Source of the DNA: Clostridioides mangenotii TR
GTDB taxonomy: Bacteria > Bacillota > Clostridia > Peptostreptococcales > Peptostreptococcaceae
Length of the DNA stretch: 64,000 nucleotides
Assembly: GCF_000498755.1 (NCBI RefSeq)
Contig: NZ_AXUS01000006.1
Coordinates: forward strand, 53,706 to 117,705
Direction of reading: 5' to 3'
Part shown: in pieces, positions 28,739 to 38,209 of the stretch
Position numbering within the stretch: the stretch's first letter is position 1
Layout: the number at the start of each line of letters is the position of its first letter
Notes under the pieces: model-generated
What the model saw: the letters and a program-made list of their open reading frames with translations, nothing else
Told to the model about the DNA's origin: nothing
Databases searched by the model: none
Program-made: the position numbers and the translations under genes

Positions 28739-31420
28739 CTATTCAGTTACGCCGCCGCCAGTATTGCCACCACCAGTGCCGCCGTCACCACCGCCAGTAT
28801 TACCACCACCAGTATTGCCACCGCCGGTATTACCACCACCGCCAGTATTGCCGCCGCCAGTGTTACCATCACCGCCAGTATTACCACCACCAGTATTGCC
28901 ACCGCCAGTGTTACCACCACCGCCAGTATTGCCATCACCGCCAGTATTACCACCACCAGTTGGTGGATTTCCTCCGTCTCCATCGCCATTTCCATTACCT
29001 TGACCATTATTACCTTGATTCTCATCAGTATTAGGTCTGTTTTGGTTAGTTTGTGTTGGAGAAGGTTGAGAGCTGTATCTTGTTGGAGATGTTCCTTCAA
29101 TAAATGCAGCTTTAGATCCAGATGATTGTCTACCGCCATCGATAAGATTTATCTTAGCGAAGTAAACCTTGCTTGGTACTTCAAAGTCAGCAACATCTAA
29201 GTTTTTGTGTACTTTAGACATTACTTTTGACCATAATGTAGCAGCTGTTCCACTACCACCACTTATACTTCTACGAGGTATAGATTTTTTATTTTCATCT
29301 TTACGTGAATCATCTCCTATGTACGTAGCACCTACATAGTAGGGAGTGTATCCAACGAACCATACATCGATTGAACTGTTTGTTGTACCAGTTTTTCCAG
29401 CGACAGGCATTCCATTTGGAATGTTAGCTTTTTTACCTCCACCTTCACTTACAACACCCATTAGCATATCTGTCATAACGTATGCTACTTCAGGTTCTAC
29501 AACTTTATGTTCCTCTGGAGTATTCTTTACAAGAAGCTGTCCATCGAAAGTCGTAATCGTAGTAAATACAGTTGGCTGAATGTAAACTCCACCGTTAGCT
29601 AGAGTACCATATGCTGATGCCATTTCAAGTGGAGATATACCTCTAGTCATACCACCTAAAGTAAGGGCAGGGAACGATCTATCTCTCGTGTCAACCTTGC
29701 TATCTCTAACACTTGTGATACCGAAATTTCTCAAGTAATCTACCATTATATCGATACATTCTTCCTTTGTATCTCCAAGCATCTCAGCAGTTTTAACCGC
29801 TATAGTATTTGAAGAAAACTCTAGTGCTTTACGAACACTCATAGAACCTTCACCTTTTGTAGTAGTATTAGGGCTCCATCCGTCATAATCAAACTTATAT
29901 CCACCTTTTTGGTCGCTTAGTTTAGTAGACTGAGTGATCTCAAGAGTATCTATAGCAGGTGTATATACAGAAAGTGGTTTGATAGTAGAACCAGGCTGTT
30001 GGGCTATAGTAGCTCTATTTAATGCTTTTTTGTTTTTTATATTTCTACCGCCGATTAATCCTCTTATTTCACCATTCTTGTAGTCTAGTATAACCATACC
30101 AGATTGAGGTTGAATAACTCCATCTTCACCGACTACGTTGTCTGGGAAGTTTCCTTTTTTATCATACTCTTCTTCTATTGATTCCTGTATTTTAGGATCT
30201 ATAGTAGTATTAATTGTAAGACCGCCGTTGTAGTATAAGTTTTTAGCCTCATCTTCAGTATTACCTTGATCGATAAGAGCTTGGACAACTTCTGACTCGA
30301 TGTAGTCTTCAACAGAGTTTGCAACATTTTCTTCTTTATCTGGAAGTTTTATTTTAATTTCTTCAGCTAAAGCCTCATTGTATTGAGCTTGGGTAATTTT
30401 ATTAAGAGAAAGCATTTTATCAAGTACAACTTTTTGTCTCTCTTTAGCATCAGGGTTGTTTATAGCTTTTCTAACAACCATAGTTCCAGCTTTTAGTTGT
30501 TTATATTCATCACTTGTTATAAGTTCCCAATCATCGAGCTTTTCGACCATATCAAAATCAAGTTGATTTGGATCGTCTAAATCATCCTCTGGAGTATTTA
30601 TAAATAACAATAATTTGTGTTCCAGATCAGATTTGGTTTCATTTCCATCTAGTTTTGAAGTCTTGTATGCAGAAAATCTAGAAGGGTTTTTAGTTGATCC
30701 GGCAAGCATAGCTGATTCAGCTAATGTAAGATCAGATGCTGATTTATCAAAATATCCTCTAGCACCAGCTTCAGCGCCGGATAACCCTTTACCTACGAAG
30801 AAAGTATTTAAGTAAATTTCAAGGATTTTATCCTTTTTAACAGATTTACTCATTTCATAAGCATAATAGATATCTTTAATTTTACGCGGAAGACTTTGCT
30901 CACTTGTCGTAAGCAACATCTTTGATACTTGCATTGGTACTGTACTACCACCTTGTTTAGTACCAGTTAGAGTTTTTAGTACTGATCTCGATAAACCTTT
31001 AATATCAACTCCATTATGTTCATAAAAACGCTCATCTTCAATAGAGATTACTGCGTTTTGTAAATTTTTTGATATTTGATCGAGAGCAACTGGTGTTCTT
31101 TTGTTTATACTTGGAGCAATTGCCAAGTTTTCTCCAGTAGAGTACTTAATTGTTGTTGATTGATGCGTTTGTTTATCAAGAAGAGCTTCTGTTACAGGTT
31201 GAACATCTCTTAAAGATGCAAATACAAGACCTGCAGTTGAAGCAGCACCAACAACAAATAAAACCAAGAACACTATACCTACTATTCTTAGATTTCTAAA
31301 TTTATCTCTCCTTTTAGGCTTAGATTTCTTCTTTAATTCATTTGAATTGCCTCCATTACCAGAAGAACTAACTTTTTTTCTCCTGATCTTATTTTGGCTA
31401 TTCTCATTATCATTGTTCAT
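28739..31420 (-). CDS. Class A penicillin-binding protein 1A with Gly-rich tail
   Basis: Bifunctional peptidoglycan polymerase, 893 residues. A basic cytoplasmic N-terminus is followed by one membrane helix (about 45-68), then a glycosyltransferase domain with SIEDERFYEHNG. The transpeptidase domain has SxxK in PGSTIKP, SxN in FSSNTIA and KTG in VAGKTGTTN. The final 85-90 residues are a low-complexity tail of Gly, Asn and Thr repeats (GGGNTGG units) with Asp. AAGGAGG precedes ATG 31420. A minus-strand TATAAT lies at 31448-31453. It may be called pbp1A or ponA. Confidence 0.95.
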   Translation of the reverse strand: MNNDNENSQNKIRRKKVSSSGNGGNSNELKKKSKPKRRDKFRNLRIVGIVFLVLFVVGAASTAGLVFASLRDVQPVTEALLDKQTHQSTTIKYSTGENLAIAPSINKRTPVALDQISKNLQNAVISIEDERFYEHNGVDIKGLSRSVLKTLTGTKQGGSTVPMQVSKMLLTTSEQSLPRKIKDIYYAYEMSKSVKKDKILEIYLNTFFVGKGLSGAEAGARGYFDKSASDLTLAESAMLAGSTKNPSRFSAYKTSKLDGNETKSDLEHKLLLFINTPEDDLDDPNQLDFDMVEKLDDWELITSDEYKQLKAGTMVVRKAINNPDAKERQKVVLDKMLSLNKITQAQYNEALAEEIKIKLPDKEENVANSVEDYIESEVVQALIDQGNTEDEAKNLYYNGGLTINTTIDPKIQESIEEEYDKKGNFPDNVVGEDGVIQPQSGMVILDYKNGEIRGLIGGRNIKNKKALNRATIAQQPGSTIKPLSVYTPAIDTLEITQSTKLSDQKGGYKFDYDGWSPNTTTKGEGSMSVRKALEFSSNTIAVKTAEMLGDTKEECIDIMVDYLRNFGITSVRDSKVDTRDRSFPALTLGGMTRGISPLEMASAYGTLANGGVYIQPTVFTTITTFDGQLLVKNTPEEHKVVEPEVAYVMTDMLMGVVSEGGGKKANIPNGMPVAGKTGTTNSSIDVWFVGYTPYYVGATYIGDDSRKDENKKSIPRRSISGGSGTAATLWSKVMSKVHKNLDVADFEVPSKVYFAKINLIDGGRQSSGSKAAFIEGTSPTRYSSQPSPTQTNQNRPNTDENQGNNGQGNGNGDGDGGNPPTGGGNTGGDGNTGGGGNTGGGNTGGGNTGGDGNTGGGNTGGGGNTGGGNTGGGNTGGGDGGTGGGNTGGGVTE
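28745..28965 (-). repeat. Tandem repeat coding the PBP1A Gly/Asn/Thr tail
   Basis: Short units of the form GGTGGTGGTAATACTGGC (minus strand) recur with small length changes, giving GGGNTGG or GGDGNTGG in protein. GC content is far above the surroundings. Such arrays are prone to slippage, so copy number may vary between strains. Confidence 0.85.
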
Positions 31421-31650
31421 AAGTTTAACCTCCTTACTTAATCCAATATTATAACATAAACGGAAGTAGTTGTGTATTTTATCAGAAAAAATGACTTCAC
31501 TGTAATAATTTAGTGAAATAGTACACTAAGATTTTACCATACTTCTAGTCAAAAGTTTTATTAAATATTTTTTCCAAAATTTAGATTAAATACTCCTTTT
31601 AAACAAAAATACTTAATTTAAACATATAAATAAATATAGGGGGTGATTTT

Positions 31651-32370
31651 ATGGCTAGAAGATCAGAGAATAAAGATAAAAGCATCAAAAAACTTATTTT
31701 TGTATTTATAATAATATTTATATTGTCTGTGTTGATTGGCAGCTTTATATACATAGATAAAACACTTAGACCGACAATTACAGTACTTGCTGAGACAAAA
31801 GCTTTAGAATTAGCAAATAGGTCTATAAACCAAGCAGTAGCAGAATTAGTAGAAGGTAAAATAAATTATGAGGATCTTATGGATGTACAACTAGATAATC
31901 AAGGTAAAATAACAATGATTCAAGCTAATACTATAATGATGAATGAATTAGCTTCAGCTGTAGCATTAGAGATTCAGGATGAGCTTAAAAAAGGAAAAAC
32001 GTCGAGTGCATATATTCCAATAGGAACAGCTTTAGGAAGTCCAATACTAGCTAAATACGGGCCTAAATTAGAAGTATCGACAGAACCAATAGGAACAATA
32101 TCAGTAAACTTTAAAACTAAATTTGAATCATCGGGAATAAACCAAACAAGACACAGAATATATCTTGAGGCAAAAACACAAGTAAAAGTTATTATTCCGC
32201 TTATAACATCTACAAAAGAGATCAAAGCGCAAATACCGATATGTGAGACAATAATCGTAGGTGATGTTCCAAATAGCTATGTAAATATTCCAGATCAAGA
32301 TATAAAAGAAGTTATACCAAGTAATCCAAGTAATTCTAATGATTCAAAAAGCGATTTAAAAAATAATTAG
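31651..32370 (+). CDS. yunB: Sporulation protein YunB
   Basis: 239 residues with one N-terminal membrane helix (about 14-34), then the YunB domain: ALELANRSINQAV, ITMIQANTIMMNELA, and the repeated PIGTALGSP and PIGTISVNF segments. In Bacillus, yunB is expressed in the mother cell and its loss impairs sporulation. GGGGGTGATTTT precedes ATG 31651. It is divergent from the PBP1A gene. Confidence 0.93.
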   Translation: MARRSENKDKSIKKLIFVFIIIFILSVLIGSFIYIDKTLRPTITVLAETKALELANRSINQAVAELVEGKINYEDLMDVQLDNQGKITMIQANTIMMNELASAVALEIQDELKKGKTSSAYIPIGTALGSPILAKYGPKLEVSTEPIGTISVNFKTKFESSGINQTRHRIYLEAKTQVKVIIPLITSTKEIKAQIPICETIIVGDVPNSYVNIPDQDIKEVIPSNPSNSNDSKSDLKNN

Positions 32371-32746
32371 ATAAAAAAGATATATTTTGATAGTTTGAAA
32401 TAAACTAAAAATAAAGTACAAAAAATAAAGAACTATTTTTTATAACAAATTAGTATTAAAAATCCAAAATAAGAAATAATACTATTAAGGAAAAAATAAA
32501 ATACAATAAAAATAGATTAAATTAGAAAAATTAAAAAAGATAAAAAAATTTAATTTATATTTTTACTATAAGATTTTCTAATAGTAGTAAAACTAAATAT
32601 AAAACGTAAATAATATAAAAAAATTCTTATAAATAGGAATTGTATTAAAATGAAATATTCACTTTAATACAATTCCTTATAAATGATCAATATAGTTGCA
32701 GTTGCTTTTTATTTATTGTATTGAGGGACCTGAAAATTTACTAGCA
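32371..32746. other. Very AT-rich intergenic spacer with shared terminator
   Basis: Between the convergent yunB and spoIVB genes. It is nearly pure A/T to about 32630. A perfect 15-base inverted repeat AGGAATTGTATTAAA (32635-32649) with TTTAATACAATTCCT (32663-32677) is probably a bidirectional terminator. No coding frame is convincing. Confidence 0.7.
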
Positions 32747-33721
32747 CTAAAACATCCATTTAATATAAAGGCCATAACCAATTGAAGGATCATTTTCAAC
32801 AGCATGAGATACAGCGCCAATTATCTTATCGTCCTGAATAATTGGAGTACCGCTCATTCCTTGAACAATACCGCCAGTTTGTTTTAAAAGATTTTTATCA
32901 GTCACCTTGATCTTAAAGCTTTTACATTTTGGTTCAGCTTGATTTTCAATACTTAAAATTTCTATATCATATTTTTTTGTTTTATTATTTGTAGTTCCCA
33001 AGATTATTTCTGCTTTACCAGGTTTAACCTCGTCTAGTGAAGCAACCTTATACTGCTTAAATTGAGATAAGTCAAAATTGTCTATATCGCCTTTAATACC
33101 GAAATCGGTATTTTCGTTGAAGCTTCCTATTACGTCAAGTCTCTTTGCATTTATACAACCAACTTTACCTTTTGTTGATTTCTGTATATCGATATCTCTA
33201 GTAGTAGATACAGAACCATCTTTTATAGGTATTTTTCTTGAGTTATATATGCTAATTGGATGTCCAACAGCACCAAATCTTGAAGTCTTTGGATCAATAT
33301 AAGTCAGTGTAGCAAAGCCGGAAAGTAGATTGTTAAAGCTGACTTTTTCTAAGACTTCTTTTGTACAACTTGTAGTGATAATCTGACCTTCTCTATTTAC
33401 AGTAAGATCTATTTCCTTATCGTTTGGTAAAGAGAAAAGTATCGATTCAAAATTTTTGTATCCATCAAAATTTTTATTGTCTATTTGTATTAGGAGATCT
33501 CCTTTTTTAATAGCAGAACCTTCTATAGCATCACTGACAATTAGATTTTTTAACTCGGCATCAATTTGAAGAACATTTCCTATTGGTATTAAGAAATCTG
33601 GATCATCTTTTTCTGGATTTTCTGCATAAATATTATTATTTGAGAAAAAATATAGTAAAAATAGTAATGTAAAAATTATTAAGGTTTTTACTTTAGTTGA
33701 AATTTTATCTCTACTTAACAT
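32747..33721 (-). CDS. spoIVB: SpoIVB peptidase
   Basis: S55-family serine peptidase, 324 residues, secreted from the forespore into the intermembrane space. In Bacillus it triggers pro-sigma-K processing. It has an N-terminal signal anchor (about 12-28), a PDZ domain (about 50-115), and the peptidase domain with catalytic His154 in GAVGHPI and Ser290 in GMSGTPI, followed by GAVSHAV. The ribosome binding site lies in AGAGAGAAGGTG. Clostridia without a sigma-K checkpoint may use it differently. Confidence 0.94.
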   Translation of the reverse strand: MLSRDKISTKVKTLIIFTLLFLLYFFSNNNIYAENPEKDDPDFLIPIGNVLQIDAELKNLIVSDAIEGSAIKKGDLLIQIDNKNFDGYKNFESILFSLPNDKEIDLTVNREGQIITTSCTKEVLEKVSFNNLLSGFATLTYIDPKTSRFGAVGHPISIYNSRKIPIKDGSVSTTRDIDIQKSTKGKVGCINAKRLDVIGSFNENTDFGIKGDIDNFDLSQFKQYKVASLDEVKPGKAEIILGTTNNKTKKYDIEILSIENQAEPKCKSFKIKVTDKNLLKQTGGIVQGMSGTPIIQDDKIIGAVSHAVENDPSIGYGLYIKWMF

Positions 33722-33942
33722 AAAACACCTTCTCTCTTAAAAAATTTTAAGCTAAATATTCAAATTGTTTAAATGCCTTGATATTATAATGTGCAAGATT
33801 GAACTTTTAATCCTTGGAAAACTGACACAGTAAATCCGTAGTTTTCATAAAAAGCAAAATTATAAAGTTTGAATAGGAGTTTTAAAAGAATATACAAAAT
33901 TTGATGTTGATAAACTCACTGATATCAAAGAAAGGATAAAAA

Positions 33943-34692
33943 ATGAAAAATTACAAATTGCTAGTTTCTGCTATTGTTGCTATTGGAATTATATTATTGG
34001 GAACATCAAATCCTTTTATAAAGCTAGATAAAGTTACTAATTTTATTAATAGAGGAGTTTCTTCAAATAAAGAAATTTTGATTTATATCGATCCAGGTCA
34101 TCAGGAAAAAGGGGATAGTAATTTAGAACCAATTGCTCCAGGTTCTTCCAATAAAAAACCTAGAGTTTCTTCTGGAGCAACAGGAGTTGCGACAAAAAAA
34201 CCGGAATATATATTGAATTTAGAAGCCTCAACAGTGTTAAAAAACATTCTTGAAAGTAAGGGTTTTAAAGTCAAGATGACTAGGGAATCTAATGAAGTAA
34301 ATATAAGCAATGCTGAGAGAGCATCTCTTGCAAATAAAGATAATGCCAATATGGTAATAAGAATACATGCAGATAGCTTAGATAACTCAGGAAAAACTGG
34401 AGCATCAATTTTAATACCTCAGCAAAATGGAAAATACACTTCATCTATATACGAAAGTAGTAATAGATGTGCTGAGTTGATAAAGTCGAGTATGGAAAAA
34501 TCAAATATTCAAGTTAATGGAATTTTTCAAAGGGATGATTTAACAGGATTTAACTGGTCAAAAGTTCCAGTCGTGCTTGTTGAAATGGGTTTTTTAAGCA
34601 ACTATAACGAAGATCAAATGATGTCAAATCCAGATTATCAGAGAAAATTAATGCAAAGTATAGCAGATGGATTAGAAGAAAATTTTAAATAA
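33943..34692 (+). CDS. cwlD: N-acetylmuramoyl-L-alanine amidase (CwlD-like)
   Basis: Zinc amidase of the Amidase_3 family, 249 residues. It has an N-terminal membrane helix (about 5-22). Zinc ligands are His53 in DPGHQ, Glu94 in LNLEAST and His142 in RIHADS, with catalytic Glu214 in LVEMGFLSN. CwlD removes peptides from spore cortex peptidoglycan to allow muramic-delta-lactam formation. Size and position beside spoIVB favour CwlD, but a vegetative amidase is possible. AAAGGATAAAA precedes ATG 33943. Confidence 0.85.
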   Translation: MKNYKLLVSAIVAIGIILLGTSNPFIKLDKVTNFINRGVSSNKEILIYIDPGHQEKGDSNLEPIAPGSSNKKPRVSSGATGVATKKPEYILNLEASTVLKNILESKGFKVKMTRESNEVNISNAERASLANKDNANMVIRIHADSLDNSGKTGASILIPQQNGKYTSSIYESSNRCAELIKSSMEKSNIQVNGIFQRDDLTGFNWSKVPVVLVEMGFLSNYNEDQMMSNPDYQRKLMQSIADGLEENFK

Positions 34693-34727
34693 GGGTATAG
34701 ATATTTATAATATAATAAATTACTAAG

Positions 34728-34785
34728 AATAATGTAAGAATTGATACGAGTTTGGGTATATTTTCGTGGTTCTTACATTATTTTT
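34728..34785 (+). terminator. Terminator after the amidase gene
   Basis: Perfect 13-base stem AATAATGTAAGAA (34728-34740) with TTCTTACATTATT (34770-34782), followed by TTT. Confidence 0.75.
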
Positions 34786-34866
34786 AGTTAAAACACCTGT
34801 TTACCTTGAATTAAATCGAAAATAACTATAATATAGAAGAGTAAATTTTTTTAGAGGGGTGTCAAA

Positions 34867-36417
34867 ATGCTAGTTGCAGAAAATATAAACCATGGGTTTG
34901 GAGCGAGAACCATACTTGAGAACGTATCATTTAGACTTAGAAAAGGCGAGCATATTGCTTTAGTGGGTGCAAATGGCGAAGGTAAATCAAGTTTTTTAAA
35001 TATAATAACAAATAAATTAATGCCAGATGCAGGAGAGATCAGATGGTCCTCTAGAGCAACTGTAGGGTATCTAGATCAGCATACAGTGCTTACCAAAGGT
35101 AAAACTATAAGAGAAGTGCTTAGAGAAGCTTTTAAGCATATGTACGATTTAGAAAAAGAAATGTTAGAGCTATACGACAAAATGGGTGAAGCTACTGACG
35201 AAGAAATGGCTAAGTACCTTGAAGATACAGCCGAGATCCAAACTATACTTGAAAACAGTGGTTTTTATATAATAGATGCCAAAATACAAGAAGTTGCAAA
35301 TGGTCTTGGATTAGGTGAAATAGGACTTGATAAAGATGTTACAGATTTAAGTGGTGGTCAGAGAACAAAAGTGTTACTTACAAAGTTGCTTTTAGAAAAT
35401 CCAACTATACTTGTACTAGATGAGCCTACAAACTACCTAGACGAAGAACATATAACTTGGCTTACAAGATATCTTCAAGAGTACGAGAATAGTTTTGTAC
35501 TAGTTTCACATGATATAGACTTCATAAACAATACTTGTAATGTAATCTATCATTTAGAGAATGGTGAGTTAAATAGATATAAAGGAAATTATGATGAATT
35601 TGTAAGACTTAACGATATTAAAAAGCGTCAAGAAGAGCAGGCATACGATAAACAAATAGAAGAGCGTAAAAAATTAGAAGACTTTGTTGCCAGAAATAAA
35701 GCTAGAGTAGCAACACGTGGAATGGCAAACAGTAGACAAAAAAAACTTGATAAAATGGAAATACTAGAGAGACCTAGAGAAAAGGTAAAACCAACTTTTG
35801 ATTTCAAGGAAACAAGAGCATCCGGAAAGATACTCTTTGAAACTGAAAATCTAGTTCTTGGTTACGATGAAGCGCTTACTAAACCATTAAACTTTATGTT
35901 GGAAAGAGGCAAAAAAATTGCCCTTAAAGGAATGAATGGTATAGGTAAATCTACACTTTTAAAAACAGTGCTCGGTATTATAAAGCCATTTGATGGAGAC
36001 GTAATGCCAGGTGATTATATAGAACTTGGATATTTTGAACAAGAGAGTTCAAGAGAAAATTCAAAGACTCCTATGGATGAAATATGGAGTGAATTCCCGG
36101 GATTATCAAACTTCGAAGTTAGACAAGTGCTTGCAAAATGTGGACTTACTAATGACCATATAACCAGTCAAATGAGAGTTTTAAGCGGTGGAGAAGCTGC
36201 TAAAGTTAGACTTTGTAAGGTTATGTTAAAGGGGATAAATTTCTTAGTACTAGATGAGCCTACAAACCACTTAGATGTAGAGGCTAAAGATGAACTTAAA
36301 AAAGCTATAAAAAACTTTAAAGGAACAGTACTTTTAGTTTGTCATGAGCCTGAATTTTATATGGATATAGTTGATGATGTATGGAATATAGAAGACTTTA
36401 CTACTAAGATAGTTTAA
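34867..36417 (+). CDS. ABC-F family ATPase
   Basis: Soluble protein of 516 residues with two ABC ATPase domains and no membrane segment, as in ribosome-acting ABC-F factors. Domain one has GANGEGKSS, LSGGQRTKV and LVLDEPTNYLD. Domain two has GMNGIGKST, LSGGEAAKV and LVLDEPTNHLD. Between them is a charged linker (about 240-310) with RGMANSRQKKLDKME. Family members relieve stalled ribosomes or protect against antibiotics; the specific role cannot be read here. AGAGGGGTG precedes ATG 34867. Confidence 0.92.
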   Translation: MLVAENINHGFGARTILENVSFRLRKGEHIALVGANGEGKSSFLNIITNKLMPDAGEIRWSSRATVGYLDQHTVLTKGKTIREVLREAFKHMYDLEKEMLELYDKMGEATDEEMAKYLEDTAEIQTILENSGFYIIDAKIQEVANGLGLGEIGLDKDVTDLSGGQRTKVLLTKLLLENPTILVLDEPTNYLDEEHITWLTRYLQEYENSFVLVSHDIDFINNTCNVIYHLENGELNRYKGNYDEFVRLNDIKKRQEEQAYDKQIEERKKLEDFVARNKARVATRGMANSRQKKLDKMEILERPREKVKPTFDFKETRASGKILFETENLVLGYDEALTKPLNFMLERGKKIALKGMNGIGKSTLLKTVLGIIKPFDGDVMPGDYIELGYFEQESSRENSKTPMDEIWSEFPGLSNFEVRQVLAKCGLTNDHITSQMRVLSGGEAAKVRLCKVMLKGINFLVLDEPTNHLDVEAKDELKKAIKNFKGTVLLVCHEPEFYMDIVDDVWNIEDFTTKIV

Positions 36418-36442
36418 ACTTATTGTGAAGGGGGAAATATCT

Positions 36443-37126
36443 ATGGATAAAATCAATAAAAGCAATGATCAGGAAGAATTATGTAAAATAGACGAGAGAA
36501 GTGTTGATTTTAAATCAGAAAAATCTGATAAAAATGACGGTGTAAATATATCAGAAAAAAGACAAGTTAAAATGATTTACCATATAACAGAAAAAGATTG
36601 GTTAGAGATAAATAAACTATTTTATAAGATATATGGTAAAAAGAGAAAGATAATACTGTGGTTAATAACTATTTTGACTTTCATATTATTTGCTTATAGA
36701 TCTTATTCAGTATTTGAGATATACAACAATAATAGAGCATATTTTGAATCTGGCGGTAGTTTAGGAAAGTATTTAGTAAATATAGGAATTTTATTCTTAA
36801 TTTTCATATGGATGCTATGGATGAACCTTATGGATGATAAAAAAGGAGTTAAGAAAAGTTATCGCCAAAATAAAGCTGCTATGGCTGAAAGTGAATTAAC
36901 ACTTGATGATGATGGAACAACGTCTGAAAGAGAGTCTACTAGCAGTGAATATAAATGGGACGCAGTAGAAAATGTATTTGTATTTAATAATTTTATTTTA
37001 ATCATGCTTACTAAAAATCAAGGATATTTCTTAAAAAGAGAAGATATTAATGAAGATGACTTAGAGACTTTGATGAACATTATAAATGATAATTGTACGG
37101 ACAAAGTGAAGTTTTTTGATAAATAA
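36443..37126 (+). CDS. YcxB-like membrane protein
   Basis: 227 residues. A Lys/Asp/Ser-rich N-terminus of about 40 residues precedes two membrane helices (about 70-92 and 108-130). A soluble C-terminal domain contains SSEYKWDAVENVFVF and YFLKREDI, the YcxB-like pattern. The start is ATG 36443 because GAAGGGGGAAA lies directly before it; a GTG at 36425 is in frame but has no site. It follows the ABC-F gene by 25 bases and may be co-transcribed. Confidence 0.8.
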   Translation: MDKINKSNDQEELCKIDERSVDFKSEKSDKNDGVNISEKRQVKMIYHITEKDWLEINKLFYKIYGKKRKIILWLITILTFILFAYRSYSVFEIYNNNRAYFESGGSLGKYLVNIGILFLIFIWMLWMNLMDDKKGVKKSYRQNKAAMAESELTLDDDGTTSERESTSSEYKWDAVENVFVFNNFILIMLTKNQGYFLKREDINEDDLETLMNIINDNCTDKVKFFDK

Positions 37127-37194
37127 AATAAAATGTAAAATTATATCTGAGATTTGTCAGATAAGTTCTTAAAACTATGAAATATTTAAATAAA

Positions 37195-37236
37195 AATAAG
37201 CCTATAACCTAACCGTTTTATAGGCTTATTTTTTAT
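37195..37236 (+). terminator. Terminator after the YcxB-like gene
   Basis: Perfect 13-base stem AATAAGCCTATAA (37195-37207) with TTATAGGCTTATT (37218-37230) and a T-rich tail. Confidence 0.85.
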
Positions 37237-37351
37237 TTAACCACTATTTAGTCCGAAATAGATTAGTATTATTCCAATCAGTTAATAAGTCAATTCTATT
37301 GATTTCGATGCCGAGAATGATATAGAATGCACCAATCGAGTATAATGCTTA

Positions 37352-37450
37352 ATGCTTTGGTTGACAAAGGACAGCGTATCTGAAATAGCGAAAAGATTTT
37401 GTTATGAAAGTCAAAGTAAATTTACAGCTACTTTAAAGGAGTTCCTTTGA
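37352..37450 (+). pseudogene. AraC-family regulator fragment
   Basis: A 32-codon frame ends with VSEIAKRFCYESQSKFTATL and then KEFL and a stop. This matches the second helix-turn-helix of AraC-family regulators (VSEIAxxxGYxSxSxFxxxFK). The rest of the protein is absent. The 37233-37350 segment before it shows no further recognisable domain. Confidence 0.65.
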
Positions 37451-37504
37451 ATAAAGAAAAAATATCTGATATGTAATAGCGTAGTAAAAAAATATTGGTT
37501 TTAG

Positions 37505-37550
37505 AATAAACAGTCACATTTTATATAATTTATAAGACTGTTTATTTTTT
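37505..37550 (+). terminator. Terminator upstream of copY
   Basis: AATAAACAGTC (37505-37515) pairs with GACTGTTTATT (37536-37546), followed by TTTT. It isolates the copper operon from the AraC relic. Confidence 0.75.
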
Positions 37551-37592
37551 ATATAATTAATTAATTTTCAAAACTAAAAAAGAAAAATAGAA

Positions 37593-37651
37593 TTGACAAA
37601 TATAAAATAAGGGTATAATATAAAGACAATGCTAAAACGACTACAATTGTA
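37593..37651 (+). promoter_or_regulatory. cop promoter and CopY operator (cop box)
   Basis: A TTGACA (37593-37598) and TATAAT (37614-37619) are spaced 15 bases apart, shorter than ideal. The palindrome TACAATTGTA (37642-37651) matches the cop box TACANNTGTA bound by CopY repressors. It lies about 95 bases before the copY start, in the early transcribed region. Confidence 0.7.
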
Positions 37652-37746
37652 GACAATATAGCTGAAATTTTAAATATAAGAACTAGCATTAGTATAAATA
37701 ATGCAAACAATAAAAATTTTGACTTTAATTTAAAGGGGTTGATTAT

Positions 37747-38193
37747 ATGGTTGATCATAATAAAAAACAAAATATTTCTCCTGCTGAGTGGGAAATTATG
37801 AGGGTTGTCTGGGCTAAAGGAGAAACAACTAGCAAAGAAGTCTTTAATATACTAAATGAAAAAACTGACTGGAAAAATACAACAGTTAAAACTTTATTGA
37901 AAAGATTAGTCGAGAAAGATATGCTGACAACTGAAAAAGTAGGAAATAAATTTATTTATACGCCATTAGTAGAGCAAAAAAAGAGTGTTCAAAATGTAAC
38001 CGATGATTTACTAGCTAAACTCTGTGTTACTAAAGTTGGTAATTTGATAGAAACGATAATTGCCGATAGCGATCTTAGTTTTGATGATATAGACAGGATA
38101 GAAGAGCTATTGAAGGAAAAAAGAAAGACTGCAGTTGAGACGGTGATGTGCAATTGTACACCGGGTCAATGTAAATGTAGTTTTGAAGATTAG
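37747..38193 (+). CDS. copY: Copper-responsive repressor CopY
   Basis: BlaI/MecI/CopY-family repressor of 148 residues. The winged helix includes SPAEWEIMRVVW and TTVKTLLKRL. The C-terminal CNCTPGQCKC provides the CxCx4CxC metal site that binds Cu(I) or Zn and separates CopY from BlaI/MecI. A cop box lies upstream. copA follows after 16 bases, so this is a classic copper-efflux operon. AAAGGGGTTGATTAT precedes ATG 37747. Confidence 0.93.
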   Translation: MVDHNKKQNISPAEWEIMRVVWAKGETTSKEVFNILNEKTDWKNTTVKTLLKRLVEKDMLTTEKVGNKFIYTPLVEQKKSVQNVTDDLLAKLCVTKVGNLIETIIADSDLSFDDIDRIEELLKEKRKTAVETVMCNCTPGQCKCSFED

Positions 38194-38209
38194 GTGAGGA
38201 GATGATTAT

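Noticed and set aside
28747..29139. Antisense and alternative-frame ORFs across the PBP1A tail (Pro-rich and Thr/Ala-rich)
   Set aside because: They are shadows of the GGT/AAT repeat in other frames; the PBP1A frame continues a complete family protein.
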